NCBI RefSeq assembly: GCF_016595525.1
Contig: NZ_JAENII010000002.1
Location: forward strand, 1 to 64,000
Direction: 5' to 3'
Source: Haloferula rosea
GTDB lineage: Bacteria; Verrucomicrobiota; Verrucomicrobiia; Verrucomicrobiales; Akkermansiaceae
Length of the DNA stretch: 64,000 bases
Made by a program: the position numbers and the translations under genes. Numbering within the stretch: position 1 is the first letter of the stretch; each line of letters begins with the position of its first letter. Below the pieces are notes generated by a model. It searched no databases, was not told the origin of the DNA, and saw only the letters and a program-made list of their open reading frames with translations. Positions 52,794 through 62,290 of the stretch are shown here, one piece after another.

Positions 52794-52798
52794 CGCCC

Positions 52799-53059
52799 AT
52801 GCTTCTATGCCGTGTCGTTGGGAATGCGGTTGCGACCTGCGCTCATCCCAGTCTGAAAGGATTCACCATGCTTCTCTGCCAGAAAGAAGATGAACAAGGC
52901 GTGCCGGCCGATGAGCCGCCATTCGTCGCCATCGATCTTTTCGGCGCGGGGATGCACCAGCGTGTATTCGTCAGCACCGACGGCATTGGAGCCCGGGGGA
53001 TCGTCAATGACGACCATTCCCCGATTCGAAACTACGTGCAGGGAGCACTCGACGACTGA
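52799..53059 (+). CDS. BMC-P pentameric vertex protein 2 (EutN/CcmL family)
   Basis: 86 residues: MLLCRVVGNAVATCAHPSLKG, FVAIDLFGAGMHQRVFVSTDG and SPIRNYVQGALD match EutN/CcmL. It starts 5 bases after the dehydrogenase gene and its stop overlaps the next start by one base (TGATG). Compared with the first BMC-P, the internal loop is short. Cysteines at residues 4, 14 and 27 are unusual for the family. Confidence 0.94.
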   Translation: MLLCRVVGNAVATCAHPSLKGFTMLLCQKEDEQGVPADEPPFVAIDLFGAGMHQRVFVSTDGIGARGIVNDDHSPIRNYVQGALDD

Positions 53060-53373
53060 TGAGAATCGGGCAAGTCATCGGCAAAGTGGTCATGAGCCAA
53101 CAGGATCCTGCCTTCAAGGCGGCGCGTTGGTTGGTGATCAGTCCGGTCGACAGCGCCGACCTCTCTACGGCCTGCAAGAAGACTCCGCCCCTCGGCAAAC
53201 AACCCTCGATCATCGCCTACGACCAACTCGGTGCCGGCATGAACGACGTGGTCGGATTTGTGGAAGGTGCCGAAGCGACCGCGCCCTTTGACAAACCCAC
53301 CCCCATCGATGCGATCACCGTCGCATTGTTCGATCAAATTCACTACAGCCCCTACCCGGGCAAAACCGCTTAA
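53059..53373 (+). CDS. BMC-P pentameric vertex protein 3 (EutN/CcmL family)
   Basis: 104 residues: MRIGQVIGKVVMSQQDPAFKA, RWLVISPVD, IAYDQLGAGMNDVVGFVEGAEA and IDAITVALFDQIHY. The loop between the first strands (DLSTACKKTPPLGKQ) is longer than in the second paralogue. Three BMC-P copies with no BMC-T is the shell set reported for PVM-type compartments. It overlaps the previous gene by one base and precedes the aldolase by 6 bases. Confidence 0.95.
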   Translation: MRIGQVIGKVVMSQQDPAFKAARWLVISPVDSADLSTACKKTPPLGKQPSIIAYDQLGAGMNDVVGFVEGAEATAPFDKPTPIDAITVALFDQIHYSPYPGKTA

Positions 53374-53379
53374 ACGACT

Positions 53380-54462
53380 ATGAAGAAGGTATTCACAGGA
53401 AAAGATGTTGAAGCCCTGCTTGCTGCAGGGAAGGGCCTGAACGCCATCCCGGCGGGAGTGCTCCTGACTCCTTCCGCCAAGGACGCGATCCGGGAAGCGA
53501 AGAAGTCGACATCGACCGGCTCGGCCCAACCGGCCGCGGCCGTTTCACAGGAGCCGATCCTTCCCGACTACGAGTATCACTGGACTCCCGGTGGTGATCC
53601 GAAGTCCCCGGCCGAGATTCAGGCGTTCTTCAACTCTCCGGAGATCACGGTGATCAAGGAACGCATGGTGGAGATCGGCGAGCGGATGTGGGCTCGTGGA
53701 TACACCGATGGCAATGGCGGCAACCTGACCGTCCGTGTCGGTGACAACCTGGTGCTTTGCACGCCGACCTTGGTTTCCAAGGGGTTCATGACCGTTGAGC
53801 AGATCGCTCTGGTCGACATGGAAGGGGTGCAACTCGCCGGCAAGTTCAAGCGTACGAGTGAGTGCATGACGCACCTTGCGATCATGAAGCGCCAGCCGAA
53901 GGCCAAGGCCTGCTGCCACGCCCACCCGCCGCACGCGACTTCGTTCGCCGTCGCCGGTGTCCGCCCTCCCACCTGCATGATTCCCGAGGCCGAGGTGTTC
54001 CTTGGTCAGATCGGGATGGCGCAGTACCGCACGCCCGGCACTCCAGCGAATGCCGAAGTGGTCGGCGAAGAGGCGGTCAACCACATGTCCGTCCTGATGC
54101 TCAATCACGGCGTGATCTGCTGGGGCAAGGACATCGAGGATTCCTACTGGAAGATGGAGAACACCGATGCTTACTGTCAGACGGTGCTTCTTGCCACCCA
54201 ACTCAAGGGTTCCGACCTGCTCACCATTACCGGTAGCCAGGCGAAGGAACTCATCGATCTCCGGGGCTCCCTCGGCATGGATGACAAGCGCAAGGATTGG
54301 AAGGAGTGCGAGCTCTGCGACAATGCCGAGTTCCGTCCAGGGGTCGTTTGCCAAGTGCCCGATGCCACTGCGGCATCCGGTGGCAGCGAGCCACGGGACG
54401 CGAATGCCGAAGCGGTCGTCCAGGCCGTGACCAACGAAGTGCTCAAGCAGCTCAATTCCTGA
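53380..54462 (+). CDS. Class II aldolase, L-fuculose/L-rhamnulose-1-phosphate aldolase type, with N- and C-terminal extensions
   Basis: 360 residues, against ~215 for FucA. The core (~95-290) has GNGGNLTVRVGDN, SKGFMTVEQI, the Glu-containing TSECMTHLAI and the zinc-binding CCHAHPPHAT. An N-terminal domain (VFTGKDVEALLAAGKGLNAI, GVLLTPSAKDAIREAKK) and a C-terminal helix (EAVVQAVTNEVLKQLNS) flank it; both look like shell-targeting segments, and a WKECELCDN CxxC lies before the C-terminal helix. Expected reaction: cleavage of fuculose-1-P or rhamnulose-1-P to DHAP and lactaldehyde inside the compartment. Confidence 0.93.
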   Translation: MKKVFTGKDVEALLAAGKGLNAIPAGVLLTPSAKDAIREAKKSTSTGSAQPAAAVSQEPILPDYEYHWTPGGDPKSPAEIQAFFNSPEITVIKERMVEIGERMWARGYTDGNGGNLTVRVGDNLVLCTPTLVSKGFMTVEQIALVDMEGVQLAGKFKRTSECMTHLAIMKRQPKAKACCHAHPPHATSFAVAGVRPPTCMIPEAEVFLGQIGMAQYRTPGTPANAEVVGEEAVNHMSVLMLNHGVICWGKDIEDSYWKMENTDAYCQTVLLATQLKGSDLLTITGSQAKELIDLRGSLGMDDKRKDWKECELCDNAEFRPGVVCQVPDATAASGGSEPRDANAEAVVQAVTNEVLKQLNS

Positions 54463-54475
54463 ACCCTACCCGATC

Positions 54476-55402
54476 ATGAAAGTAACCATCATCGGCGGCG
54501 GTGGCCGCGTGGGCTCGAATGCGGCATTCTGCATGCAGTGTGCCGGCATCGTTTCTGAAATCCAGATCCTCGATCACAATACCGATCTCGCTGACGGTGA
54601 GGCGCTCGACCTGCTTCATGGTGCTGCCTCCCTCGCGGATCAGCGGATCTATTCCGGCGACTACGATCGTGCCAAGGATTCCGATATCTTCATCATCACT
54701 GCGGGTCTCCGCCGCAAGCCGGACGAAACGCGTCTCGACCTGATGAACCGCAATGTCGGTCTGTTCTCGCAGATCATCAGCGACATCAAGTCGGCCGGAA
54801 TGAAACGTGAAGCCATCGTCTTCGTCGTTTCCAATCCGGTCGACATCCTGACGCACCTCGCCGCGAGCTTCCTTGATCTGCCGAGCAGCCAGGTCATCGG
54901 TCTGGGGACGATGCTTGATACCGCACGTTTCCGCTCGCTGATTGCGAATGATCTCGACCTCGCACCGACCCAGGTGCGGGCCCTGATCCTGGGCGAACAC
55001 GGTGACAGCATGTTGCCGGTCTGGTCGTCCGCCACCGTGGGTGGTCTGCCTCTCACCGAGGTTCCCGGCTGTGATTCGAACTACCAGCGTCAGATCTTCG
55101 AGCGCACCAAAAAGAGCGGTGCTGAAGTCATCAGCCGCAAGGGGGGTGCAGGTTGGGCCGTCGGGGCGACCATCGCCGAGACGGTTCACGCCATTGCGCT
55201 TGACCGGAAGCAGTTGCTGCCGGTGTCGTCGCTTCAAAATGGTTGCTACGGGCTCAAGGACGTATGCCTGAGCGTGCCGACCGTGGTCGGTCGCGGTGGT
55301 GCGGAGAAGCACATCCAGCTCAAGCTCTGGCCGAAGGAAGAGCAGGCGCTCAAGGCATCGGCCAAGGCGCTGCAAGCGATGCTGTCCAAGGTCGGCAGCT
55401 GA
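54476..55402 (+). CDS. Lactate/malate-type dehydrogenase of the microcompartment operon
   Basis: 308 residues. KVTIIGGGGRVGSNAAFC is the NAD-binding loop; catalytic residues by LDH numbering are R109 (in DETRLDLM), D168/R171 (GTMLDTARFR) and H195 (LGEHGDSM). The residue that sets substrate choice (position 102) is Arg (RRKPDETR), as in malate dehydrogenases, not the Gln of lactate dehydrogenases. It ends the operon. In this setting it may recycle NADH made by the aldehyde dehydrogenase; its true substrate (oxaloacetate, pyruvate or another) is uncertain. Followed by a terminator. Confidence 0.88.
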   Translation: MKVTIIGGGGRVGSNAAFCMQCAGIVSEIQILDHNTDLADGEALDLLHGAASLADQRIYSGDYDRAKDSDIFIITAGLRRKPDETRLDLMNRNVGLFSQIISDIKSAGMKREAIVFVVSNPVDILTHLAASFLDLPSSQVIGLGTMLDTARFRSLIANDLDLAPTQVRALILGEHGDSMLPVWSSATVGGLPLTEVPGCDSNYQRQIFERTKKSGAEVISRKGGAGWAVGATIAETVHAIALDRKQLLPVSSLQNGCYGLKDVCLSVPTVVGRGGAEKHIQLKLWPKEEQALKASAKALQAMLSKVGS

Positions 55403-55456
55403 CCCGGAATCCGATACGATCAAGCGTGCCACGAAGAGGCATGGCTTTCGCCAAGC

Positions 55457-55489
55457 GGGGCTCCCATCCAAGGGAGTCCCTGTTTGTTT
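55457..55489 (+). terminator. Intrinsic terminator of the microcompartment operon
   Basis: GGGGCTCCC (55457-55465) pairs with GGGAGTCCC (55472-55480), one mismatch, 6-base loop, followed by TGTTTGTTT. It lies 54 bases after the dehydrogenase stop. Confidence 0.75.
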
Positions 55490-55632
55490 CCTACCGAGCG
55501 GCACGGCATGGCGGTGGGGCGTGGGTTCAGGTCGCGGGAGTTGATCGACGGAGGGCGTCCGCATTCGATGGGTGACAAAGTCCTGGTAATTCGACTGGCA
55601 TTGCCGTGAGTCCGTATCACTGTGCCGCGCAA

Positions 55633-56649
55633 ATGAACCGCTTCCAGAAACTTGCCGCTGCCGCGCTCGTCTCGGTCCTGATCCTGATCTTTGTTGGAGC
55701 GATCGTCCGGGTGACCGGAGCGGGTCTTGGGTGTCCCGATTGGCCGAAGTGCTGGGGCTGCTTGATCCCGCCGTGGAAGGTTGAGCAGGTGGACATCAGC
55801 AAGATCGATTTGGATAAATTCCAGCAGAAGTACAAGCGGATGGGCGGAGATGTCTCGATGCTCACGGAGGAGAAGATCCTCGAGTCCTTCAACCCCCGCC
55901 ATGTGTGGACGGAATTCATCAACCGGCTGTTTTCGCTCCCGGTCGGGTTGTTTTCCGTCGCCACGATGATTGCGGCCTTCGGCCGGCCCCGCGACCAGCG
56001 GATCGTCTGGTGGACCTCGCTTTTGTCCCTGTTGCTGGTGCTGATCAATGCCTGGATGGGCGCCCGAGTGGTATACAGCGGCCTGAGTCCGGGGGTGCTC
56101 ACCACCCACATGGCGCTCGCCATGCTGCTGATTTGTCTGCTTTCGTTCACGGTGTGGCGGGGTCGGCAGAACCCGGCTTCCCTCCCAATTCGGCCCGGCC
56201 AGTCCGGGAAGATCCGGACCGCGGTGGTGGTTTTGCTGCTTCTGGTGGTGGCGGAGGGCATCATGGGCACCCAGATCCGCGAAATGACCGATGAAATGGC
56301 GAAAAGTCACGATGGTGAGCCCCGCGAGCAGTGGATCTCGGAACTTGAGCAAAGCGGCCTCTATCTTGCCCACCGCAGCTTCTCGTGGGCGATTCTGGTC
56401 GTCACGGTGCTCGCCTACGCGTGGACGCGGGCGGTGACGGGCGGCAGGCCGGGGGCCGCGGCCAAGGTGGTTCTGGCAATGGTGCTGGTGCAGATGGTCC
56501 TGGGCGTGGTCATGGCCCAGATCCACATTTACGCCGCCGTTCAGGTCCTTCACGTCGGATTGGCGGCGGTTTTGCTGTCCGGGGTGGTTTTCTGGCTCTG
56601 TCAAACGGTGCGGATTGGTTCACAAAATGCACACACAGTGGGCCATTGA
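55633..56649 (+). CDS. ctaA: Heme A synthase, CtaA/COX15 family
   Basis: 338 residues from the ATG at 55633 (a GTG at 55606 is possible). Eight hydrophobic segments; VGAIVRVTGAGLGCPDWPKC is the COX15 signature at the first helix, and the other heme-ligand histidines appear in NPRHVWTEFINRL, TTHMALAMLLI, LAHRSFSWAIL and QVLHVGLAAVL. The enzyme makes heme A for cytochrome oxidase, so the organism respires aerobically. A ~50-residue hydrophilic insert after the first helix (WKVEQVDISKIDLDKFQQKY) is typical of Bacteroidetes/Verrucomicrobia-type members. Confidence 0.95.
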   Translation: MNRFQKLAAAALVSVLILIFVGAIVRVTGAGLGCPDWPKCWGCLIPPWKVEQVDISKIDLDKFQQKYKRMGGDVSMLTEEKILESFNPRHVWTEFINRLFSLPVGLFSVATMIAAFGRPRDQRIVWWTSLLSLLLVLINAWMGARVVYSGLSPGVLTTHMALAMLLICLLSFTVWRGRQNPASLPIRPGQSGKIRTAVVVLLLLVVAEGIMGTQIREMTDEMAKSHDGEPREQWISELEQSGLYLAHRSFSWAILVVTVLAYAWTRAVTGGRPGAAAKVVLAMVLVQMVLGVVMAQIHIYAAVQVLHVGLAAVLLSGVVFWLCQTVRIGSQNAHTVGH

Positions 56650-57819
<1,170 letters not shown>

Positions 57820-57843
57820 TCTTCCGGTCAGGACCAATTTGGA

Positions 57844-57875
57844 AGCGTCCGCCCTTTAGGGGGTGGGCGCTTTTT
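57844..57875 (+). terminator. Intrinsic terminator after gap
   Basis: AGCGTCCGCCC (57844-57854) pairs with GGGTGGGCGCT (57861-57871), all eleven positions paired with two G-U wobbles, 6-base loop TTTAGG, then a T-run (57871-57875). Confidence 0.88.
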
Positions 57876-57880
57876 CGTGT

Positions 57881-57928
57881 CTGGACGCAGAACGGCCTTC
57901 CGATCCGTGGGGGCGGATTGGAAGGCCG
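57881..57928 (-). terminator. Hairpin terminator for the minus-strand PEP-CTERM gene, with CTGCGTCCAG-type tail
   Basis: CGGCCTTCCGATCCG (57893-57907) pairs with CGGATTGGAAGGCCG (57914-57928), a 15-bp stem with one G-T. On the minus strand it is followed by TTCTGCGTCCAG (57881-57892). The same 12 bases follow the tRNA-Leu hairpin at 41278-41302. Confidence 0.7.
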
Positions 57929-57958
57929 ATCGTTGCGGTTCGTCTGCTTTCGGGGGAG

Positions 57959-58591
57959 TCAGCGACGTCGCCGCAGAGGAAGAAGGGATCCGAGGACCAG
58001 GAAGATGGCGACTGAGGGTTCCGGAAGAGGATCCACAGGCACGACCGAAACAAACGAGTCACTTTCGTTGGCTGCATCATCCAGGCCTTGGGCGTGGACC
58101 GCAACCCGGACGGTCCCTTCGACAATGGCAGTCTCGAAGTCGTCGTAGGAGCCGGCGTAGTTCACTTGAAAGGCTCCCGTCTGATCCGGGCCAACGCTAT
58201 GGCTTGGGGGATTCGGGGAGTCGGCGTCGAAGCTGTAGGCGGTGACGAAGCCTGCGATGCCCGGGGGATGGGCAGGATCGCTGGGGTCGTCGAACATGAC
58301 ATTGGCCGAGGAGTGAACCGGATCAAAGGAGGCTCCAAGGACGGTTGTATCAGGTCCTTCGAAATACACGTTCCGCAGGAAACCCGCAAAGGTGTCACCA
58401 CGACTTAGTTCGAAGAGCGCCATTTGGGCGCCCAAGTCGGTGACTTCGAGTGCAATATCGCCTGCGATGTCGTCGTCGGCGTTGTCGGTGACTCTTACAA
58501 AGAAGAGTGTAAGAGCCTGAGCGGGGAGGCTGATCGCAATCAACGCGATCAAGCTACGGGCCGCTGGCCCGAGGGGGGAGTTGCGTTTCAT
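57959..58591 (-). CDS. PEP-CTERM protein of unknown function
   Basis: 210 residues from the ATG at 58591 (a further ATG at 58642 adds 17 residues before the signal peptide). Signal peptide AARSLIALIAISLPAQA, a ~150-residue acidic, Asp/Gly/Ser-rich beta-type region (SRGDTFAGFLRNVYFEG, GAFQVNYAGSYDDFETAIVE) and a C-terminal sorting signal PLPEPSVAIFLVLGSLLPLR ending in RRRR. Exported and exosortase-processed by inference. No family recognised. It is convergent with gap and closes with a hairpin 31 bases beyond its stop. Confidence 0.83.
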   Translation of the reverse strand: MKRNSPLGPAARSLIALIAISLPAQALTLFFVRVTDNADDDIAGDIALEVTDLGAQMALFELSRGDTFAGFLRNVYFEGPDTTVLGASFDPVHSSANVMFDDPSDPAHPPGIAGFVTAYSFDADSPNPPSHSVGPDQTGAFQVNYAGSYDDFETAIVEGTVRVAVHAQGLDDAANESDSFVSVVPVDPLPEPSVAIFLVLGSLLPLRRRR

Positions 58592-58951
58592 GGCTTTGGG
58601 GGGTAAAGCCCTTTTCAGAGCGATATGGACCTTAGCACCCATCCCGAGGCGTTTCGATGGATTCCGGTTCGGGAGAGGGACGCATTCGGGGCGGAATCGC
58701 GAGGGTCTTCACTCTGGTTAATAAGTAGGTTACGTTAACCATCTCTCCGCTGGTCTTGATGCCGCCAGCCATTGAGAATCAGCGGTTCACACGTTCTTCG
58801 TGCTTGAGAATCGCTGTGAATAACTTGCGAACAATCGAGAAAATTCCCCCAGCAACACCGTGCCGTTTTGTTCACTTCTCTTGAGCGTTATGCAGGCATG
58901 GCAGCTCGTTCGCGGTTGCGTGCTGCCTGCACTTTGGCAAATGCGATGCCC
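58592..58951 (-). other. Intergenic region upstream of the PEP-CTERM gene
   Basis: 360 bases without a supported gene. An inverted repeat GGTTAA (58716-58721) / TTAACC (58735-58740) with a 13-base spacer lies about 125 bases upstream of the PEP-CTERM start and could be a regulatory site. The region is AT-richer than its surroundings. Confidence 0.45.
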
Positions 58952-61900
58952 TCAAGGGAGCAGCCGAACCCGATAGAACCGGGTTGCTCCGGATCGCTGC
59001 AGCGTCGCATTCATCGAGAGATCCGAGGCACCGGCGGTCACAGGGCTGTCCATTACATCGGACCAGTCTTCTTCCGAGAGCGAGGTTGAAGACTGCACCT
59101 GATAGGAACGGCCCGGAAAGCAGTTCCAACTCAACCTCAGCCCGTCGACCGTTTCTGCGAAACCGGTAACCACAAAATCGCGGTTGGGTTCCAGCCGGTC
59201 AAAGGTCCCATTGGCGTCTTCGTCTCTCAATGCCTCAAGCGGGATCCCGAGATATTCGTCAGGATCCACATTGCCGTCATTGAGCGTGGGGGCCGGCGCT
59301 TGTGACCCGAGGAGGCCCGCATCCGGTGATTGATAGGCCAAGGCGGCGAGGTAGATGGTTTCAGGGAGATCACCCATCGCGGCGGCAAGATCGATGGTGG
59401 CCTCCATCTGTCCGCCGGGGTTGCCCCGGGTCACTTTGGCGTCCGCCCCGTTGCTATTGAACCAGCCGACATAGTCATTGTCAGCTTCCGCACCGACAAA
59501 GGGGGAGCCCGGAGGCAGGGCTGTCATGCCTTCCTTGGCCCATGGAGAAGGAGTGGATGGTCCCGCTTCCACACGGTCTCCGACGCACAGGAAGTGGTCG
59601 TTGCCGAAGTCTCCCGGCGCCCAGGTAGCCAGATAGAGAGTGGTTCCCCGCAACGCGGCGTAGATGGTCATGCCGGGGTTGGACAAGAGATAGCCCGATG
59701 AGTCCACGGTGCCATCCAGCACGAACGGAATCGGTCCAGTGAGCGTCGATGTGGTCGCGGAGACTTCACTGCTTGGTTCGGAGCGGCCACCACGGTTGGT
59801 GGCCACGACCTGATAGGCATAGTGGGTTGAGGGTTGGAGGGATGTGTCCAACCAGTCGGAGTTCGGGCTCGAACCGATCTCGAGCCCGTCTCTCAGAATC
59901 GAGTATGAAGTGGCCCCCTCCGTGTCGTCCCAGTCGAGGCTGACGGTGGTGGCCGCGGATTGGATCACGGCCAATCCGGTGGGTGTCATCGGTGGATCTA
60001 CAGGTTCTCCGCCACCGTCGTCTTCCACAAAGACGTGCTGGATGTCCGACTTCCGCACATTCCCCAGTTCATCCACTGCCTCGATGTAGTAGTCGAGCAA
60101 TCTGCCGCGAAACCCTGGAAGGGATGACTCATCGACCTTGGCGAAGAAGTAGTCGGCGAGTTCGGGGGGCGTGATGAAGTAGTTGATCTGGCCGTTGTCG
60201 GCGGCGGAGTTGAGGGATTCCCGGTCGTTCGGCAGCACGCGCCGTGTCATCGTGATTGATGCCCATGGTCCGACGTCACTGCCTCCTGCATAGGTCTCGT
60301 TGTCGGTCGTCGACAGGGAATTCGTGCCGTCGGCATCGATCCGTAGTTTCAGGGTCATGCTGTCGATGCCCGAAAGGTCGTATCCGTGGGTCCAGATGTA
60401 GAACTCCGATGGCATTTTCTTGAGATAGTTGTCGTCGCCTCCGGGTACGGAGTTGAACCAACCGAAGGTGTAGCCTCCCGGATTGTAGGGGAAGCGCTGG
60501 GGCTTGAGGATGGAGGGCCCGGTCCGGTCGTTGGTTCGGCGCTCCGAAGTCATCCATGGGCTCAGCTTCTGGATCGCCCGCGTGGTGGCGAGAGCGGGTT
60601 TGACTTCGTCGTCGTTGCCGAGCCCGCCATAGTAATTGAACCCGGAGTCCAGTCCTCCGAGGTAGATGTGCCAGGCGAGTTCGACATCATTCGCAGCGGT
60701 GTCGGTTCCGTCCCAATCGTAGGGCGCCTGGATTTTCCATGCCTGCACGGAGCCACCTTCATCTTCGAGGATTTGTTCGGCGGTCTCGCACCAGTTCGCT
60801 CCAGTGATCACTGGAGCCCATGACCAGAACTTGAGCGCAAAACCCGGCGTTTCCATGTCGATCAAGGTATCGGCAAACCGGTTGGCCGGGGTGGCGGATA
60901 CGGGGGGCTCGATCCACTTCAGGAAGTAGGGAGAGCCATAGTCGGATTCCGGGAAGATCCACGCGCCGTCCTCGATATGGATGGTGCCGGCCGCATCGCC
61001 GTGATCGTCGACGAACTTCTGGACGGGTGTCGGGGTGTAGCCGGAATTGAAGAACTGCGGTGTCGCCTCCATCCATGAGGAGAATCCGCCGCCCCATGCG
61101 TTGTCTCCGTCCGTCGCCGGCATCACGAGCGCGGGTCGCGACGGGTCGGTGGCGTGGGGCGCGATGTGATAGGAGATCTTCTGGACCCCTTCATTGGCGT
61201 AGCCGTAGCGGTATGAGAGCACGTCGTCGGACGGGACCGCGATGATGGATCGGGTGGTACCGGTCTCCGGGTTCACGTATTCCACCTTGTGAAGCTGGTA
61301 GGCGAAGGGGGAGACGTTCCACGCGGCGTTGCCCGGATTGGGCTGGGAATACCACCAGCCGGACGTTGGTGAGGGGCCGAGGAGGTCGGCTCGGTTCGGT
61401 GGGCTACTGAAGATCCCGTAGTTTCCATTCTCCAGGTCGAACTGGTCGAAGTAGCTCGGGCAGGTCCGGGAGAGGTGATGGCTGGCGACGATGGACCACT
61501 CATATCCCTCATCGACGAGGACATCGACGATGTGTCGGGAGAACGCCATCTCGGTGGGGAAGAATCCTTTTGAATGGTCCGAGAGATCGGGATTGCCGCC
61601 CCATGCCTTCCAGTAGGCTTGCTTGAAGATCTGGATCTCCTTGCGCAGGACTTCCTTGGGGATCAGTGGTGCGAGGGAGTGGTGATAGGTGAATCCGACG
61701 AGGTCGAGACGGCGGTGCCCTGAACTCGTCGTCCAGTTTCTGGCTGTCCGGTTCCCGTCCCACCAGCCGTTGCTGTAGTTCAGGTGTCCGCCGCCTCCGA
61801 GCTGGCGGATATTGTCGATCAACGAGCCTGAGTAGGAGACGCAGAAGCCTCCTTCCTGATGGCTCGCGGCCAGAGAATCCCTGGGGCGGGATTGGTAGGC

Positions 61901-62149
61901 GGAGCGCCGGTCATCGAGTCCGAAGATGTCGCTGAGGTTGTTCTCGGGGTGCTGGGAGTTGCTGCCGGCATAGGACCGGTTCGGCTTGAGGGAGATCGAG
62001 TCCCAGGCGTATTCGACCCGGTTTGTCTGACCGCCGTTGGTATTCCACTCCGGCCAGTAGAGCGGCTGGTGGTTGTGCCACATCCGGGAGACGAACACCG
62101 TTTGAGCGGCGCATGGTCCCAGGAGCAGGAGAAGGATGGAGAGACGCAT
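58952..62149 (-). CDS. Secreted glycoside hydrolase family 57-like protein with fibronectin III domain
   Basis: 1065 residues from the ATG at 62149, which precedes a signal peptide (MRLSILLLLLGPCAAQ). MWHNHQPLYWPEW is the GH57 first conserved region (HQP). KGFFPTEMAFSRHIVDVLVD carries the likely nucleophile Glu, and ATDGDNAWGGGFSSW a possible second acidic residue. After the barrel (to ~residue 600) there is a beta region, a fibronectin type III domain (~740-830; TPTGLAVIQSAATTVSLDWD) and C-terminal beta domains. It should act on alpha-glucan-like or other alpha-linked polysaccharides outside the cell; substrate unknown. Most GH57 members are cytoplasmic, so secretion is notable. Confidence 0.85.
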   Translation of the reverse strand: MRLSILLLLLGPCAAQTVFVSRMWHNHQPLYWPEWNTNGGQTNRVEYAWDSISLKPNRSYAGSNSQHPENNLSDIFGLDDRRSAYQSRPRDSLAASHQEGGFCVSYSGSLIDNIRQLGGGGHLNYSNGWWDGNRTARNWTTSSGHRRLDLVGFTYHHSLAPLIPKEVLRKEIQIFKQAYWKAWGGNPDLSDHSKGFFPTEMAFSRHIVDVLVDEGYEWSIVASHHLSRTCPSYFDQFDLENGNYGIFSSPPNRADLLGPSPTSGWWYSQPNPGNAAWNVSPFAYQLHKVEYVNPETGTTRSIIAVPSDDVLSYRYGYANEGVQKISYHIAPHATDPSRPALVMPATDGDNAWGGGFSSWMEATPQFFNSGYTPTPVQKFVDDHGDAAGTIHIEDGAWIFPESDYGSPYFLKWIEPPVSATPANRFADTLIDMETPGFALKFWSWAPVITGANWCETAEQILEDEGGSVQAWKIQAPYDWDGTDTAANDVELAWHIYLGGLDSGFNYYGGLGNDDEVKPALATTRAIQKLSPWMTSERRTNDRTGPSILKPQRFPYNPGGYTFGWFNSVPGGDDNYLKKMPSEFYIWTHGYDLSGIDSMTLKLRIDADGTNSLSTTDNETYAGGSDVGPWASITMTRRVLPNDRESLNSAADNGQINYFITPPELADYFFAKVDESSLPGFRGRLLDYYIEAVDELGNVRKSDIQHVFVEDDGGGEPVDPPMTPTGLAVIQSAATTVSLDWDDTEGATSYSILRDGLEIGSSPNSDWLDTSLQPSTHYAYQVVATNRGGRSEPSSEVSATTSTLTGPIPFVLDGTVDSSGYLLSNPGMTIYAALRGTTLYLATWAPGDFGNDHFLCVGDRVEAGPSTPSPWAKEGMTALPPGSPFVGAEADNDYVGWFNSNGADAKVTRGNPGGQMEATIDLAAAMGDLPETIYLAALAYQSPDAGLLGSQAPAPTLNDGNVDPDEYLGIPLEALRDEDANGTFDRLEPNRDFVVTGFAETVDGLRLSWNCFPGRSYQVQSSTSLSEEDWSDVMDSPVTAGASDLSMNATLQRSGATRFYRVRLLP

Positions 62150-62290
62150 GGGTTTTCCGGCAGCGGGACGGAACATCCACCCTGCCTACCTTCCACATGG
62201 CGAAGTCACCGTCATGGTTTACCTCGCAGGTGGGAAGCGAATGGCCGGTGGATTCCGAACCGGCCATTCGCCAAGCGTCTCAAAGCGGCA

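Noticed and set aside
48141-55402. Pdu or Eut-type (B12-dependent) microcompartment or carboxysome
   Set aside because: No diol dehydratase, ethanolamine lyase, RuBisCO, BMC-T or cobalamin genes; aldolase and rhamnulokinase point to the PVM type.
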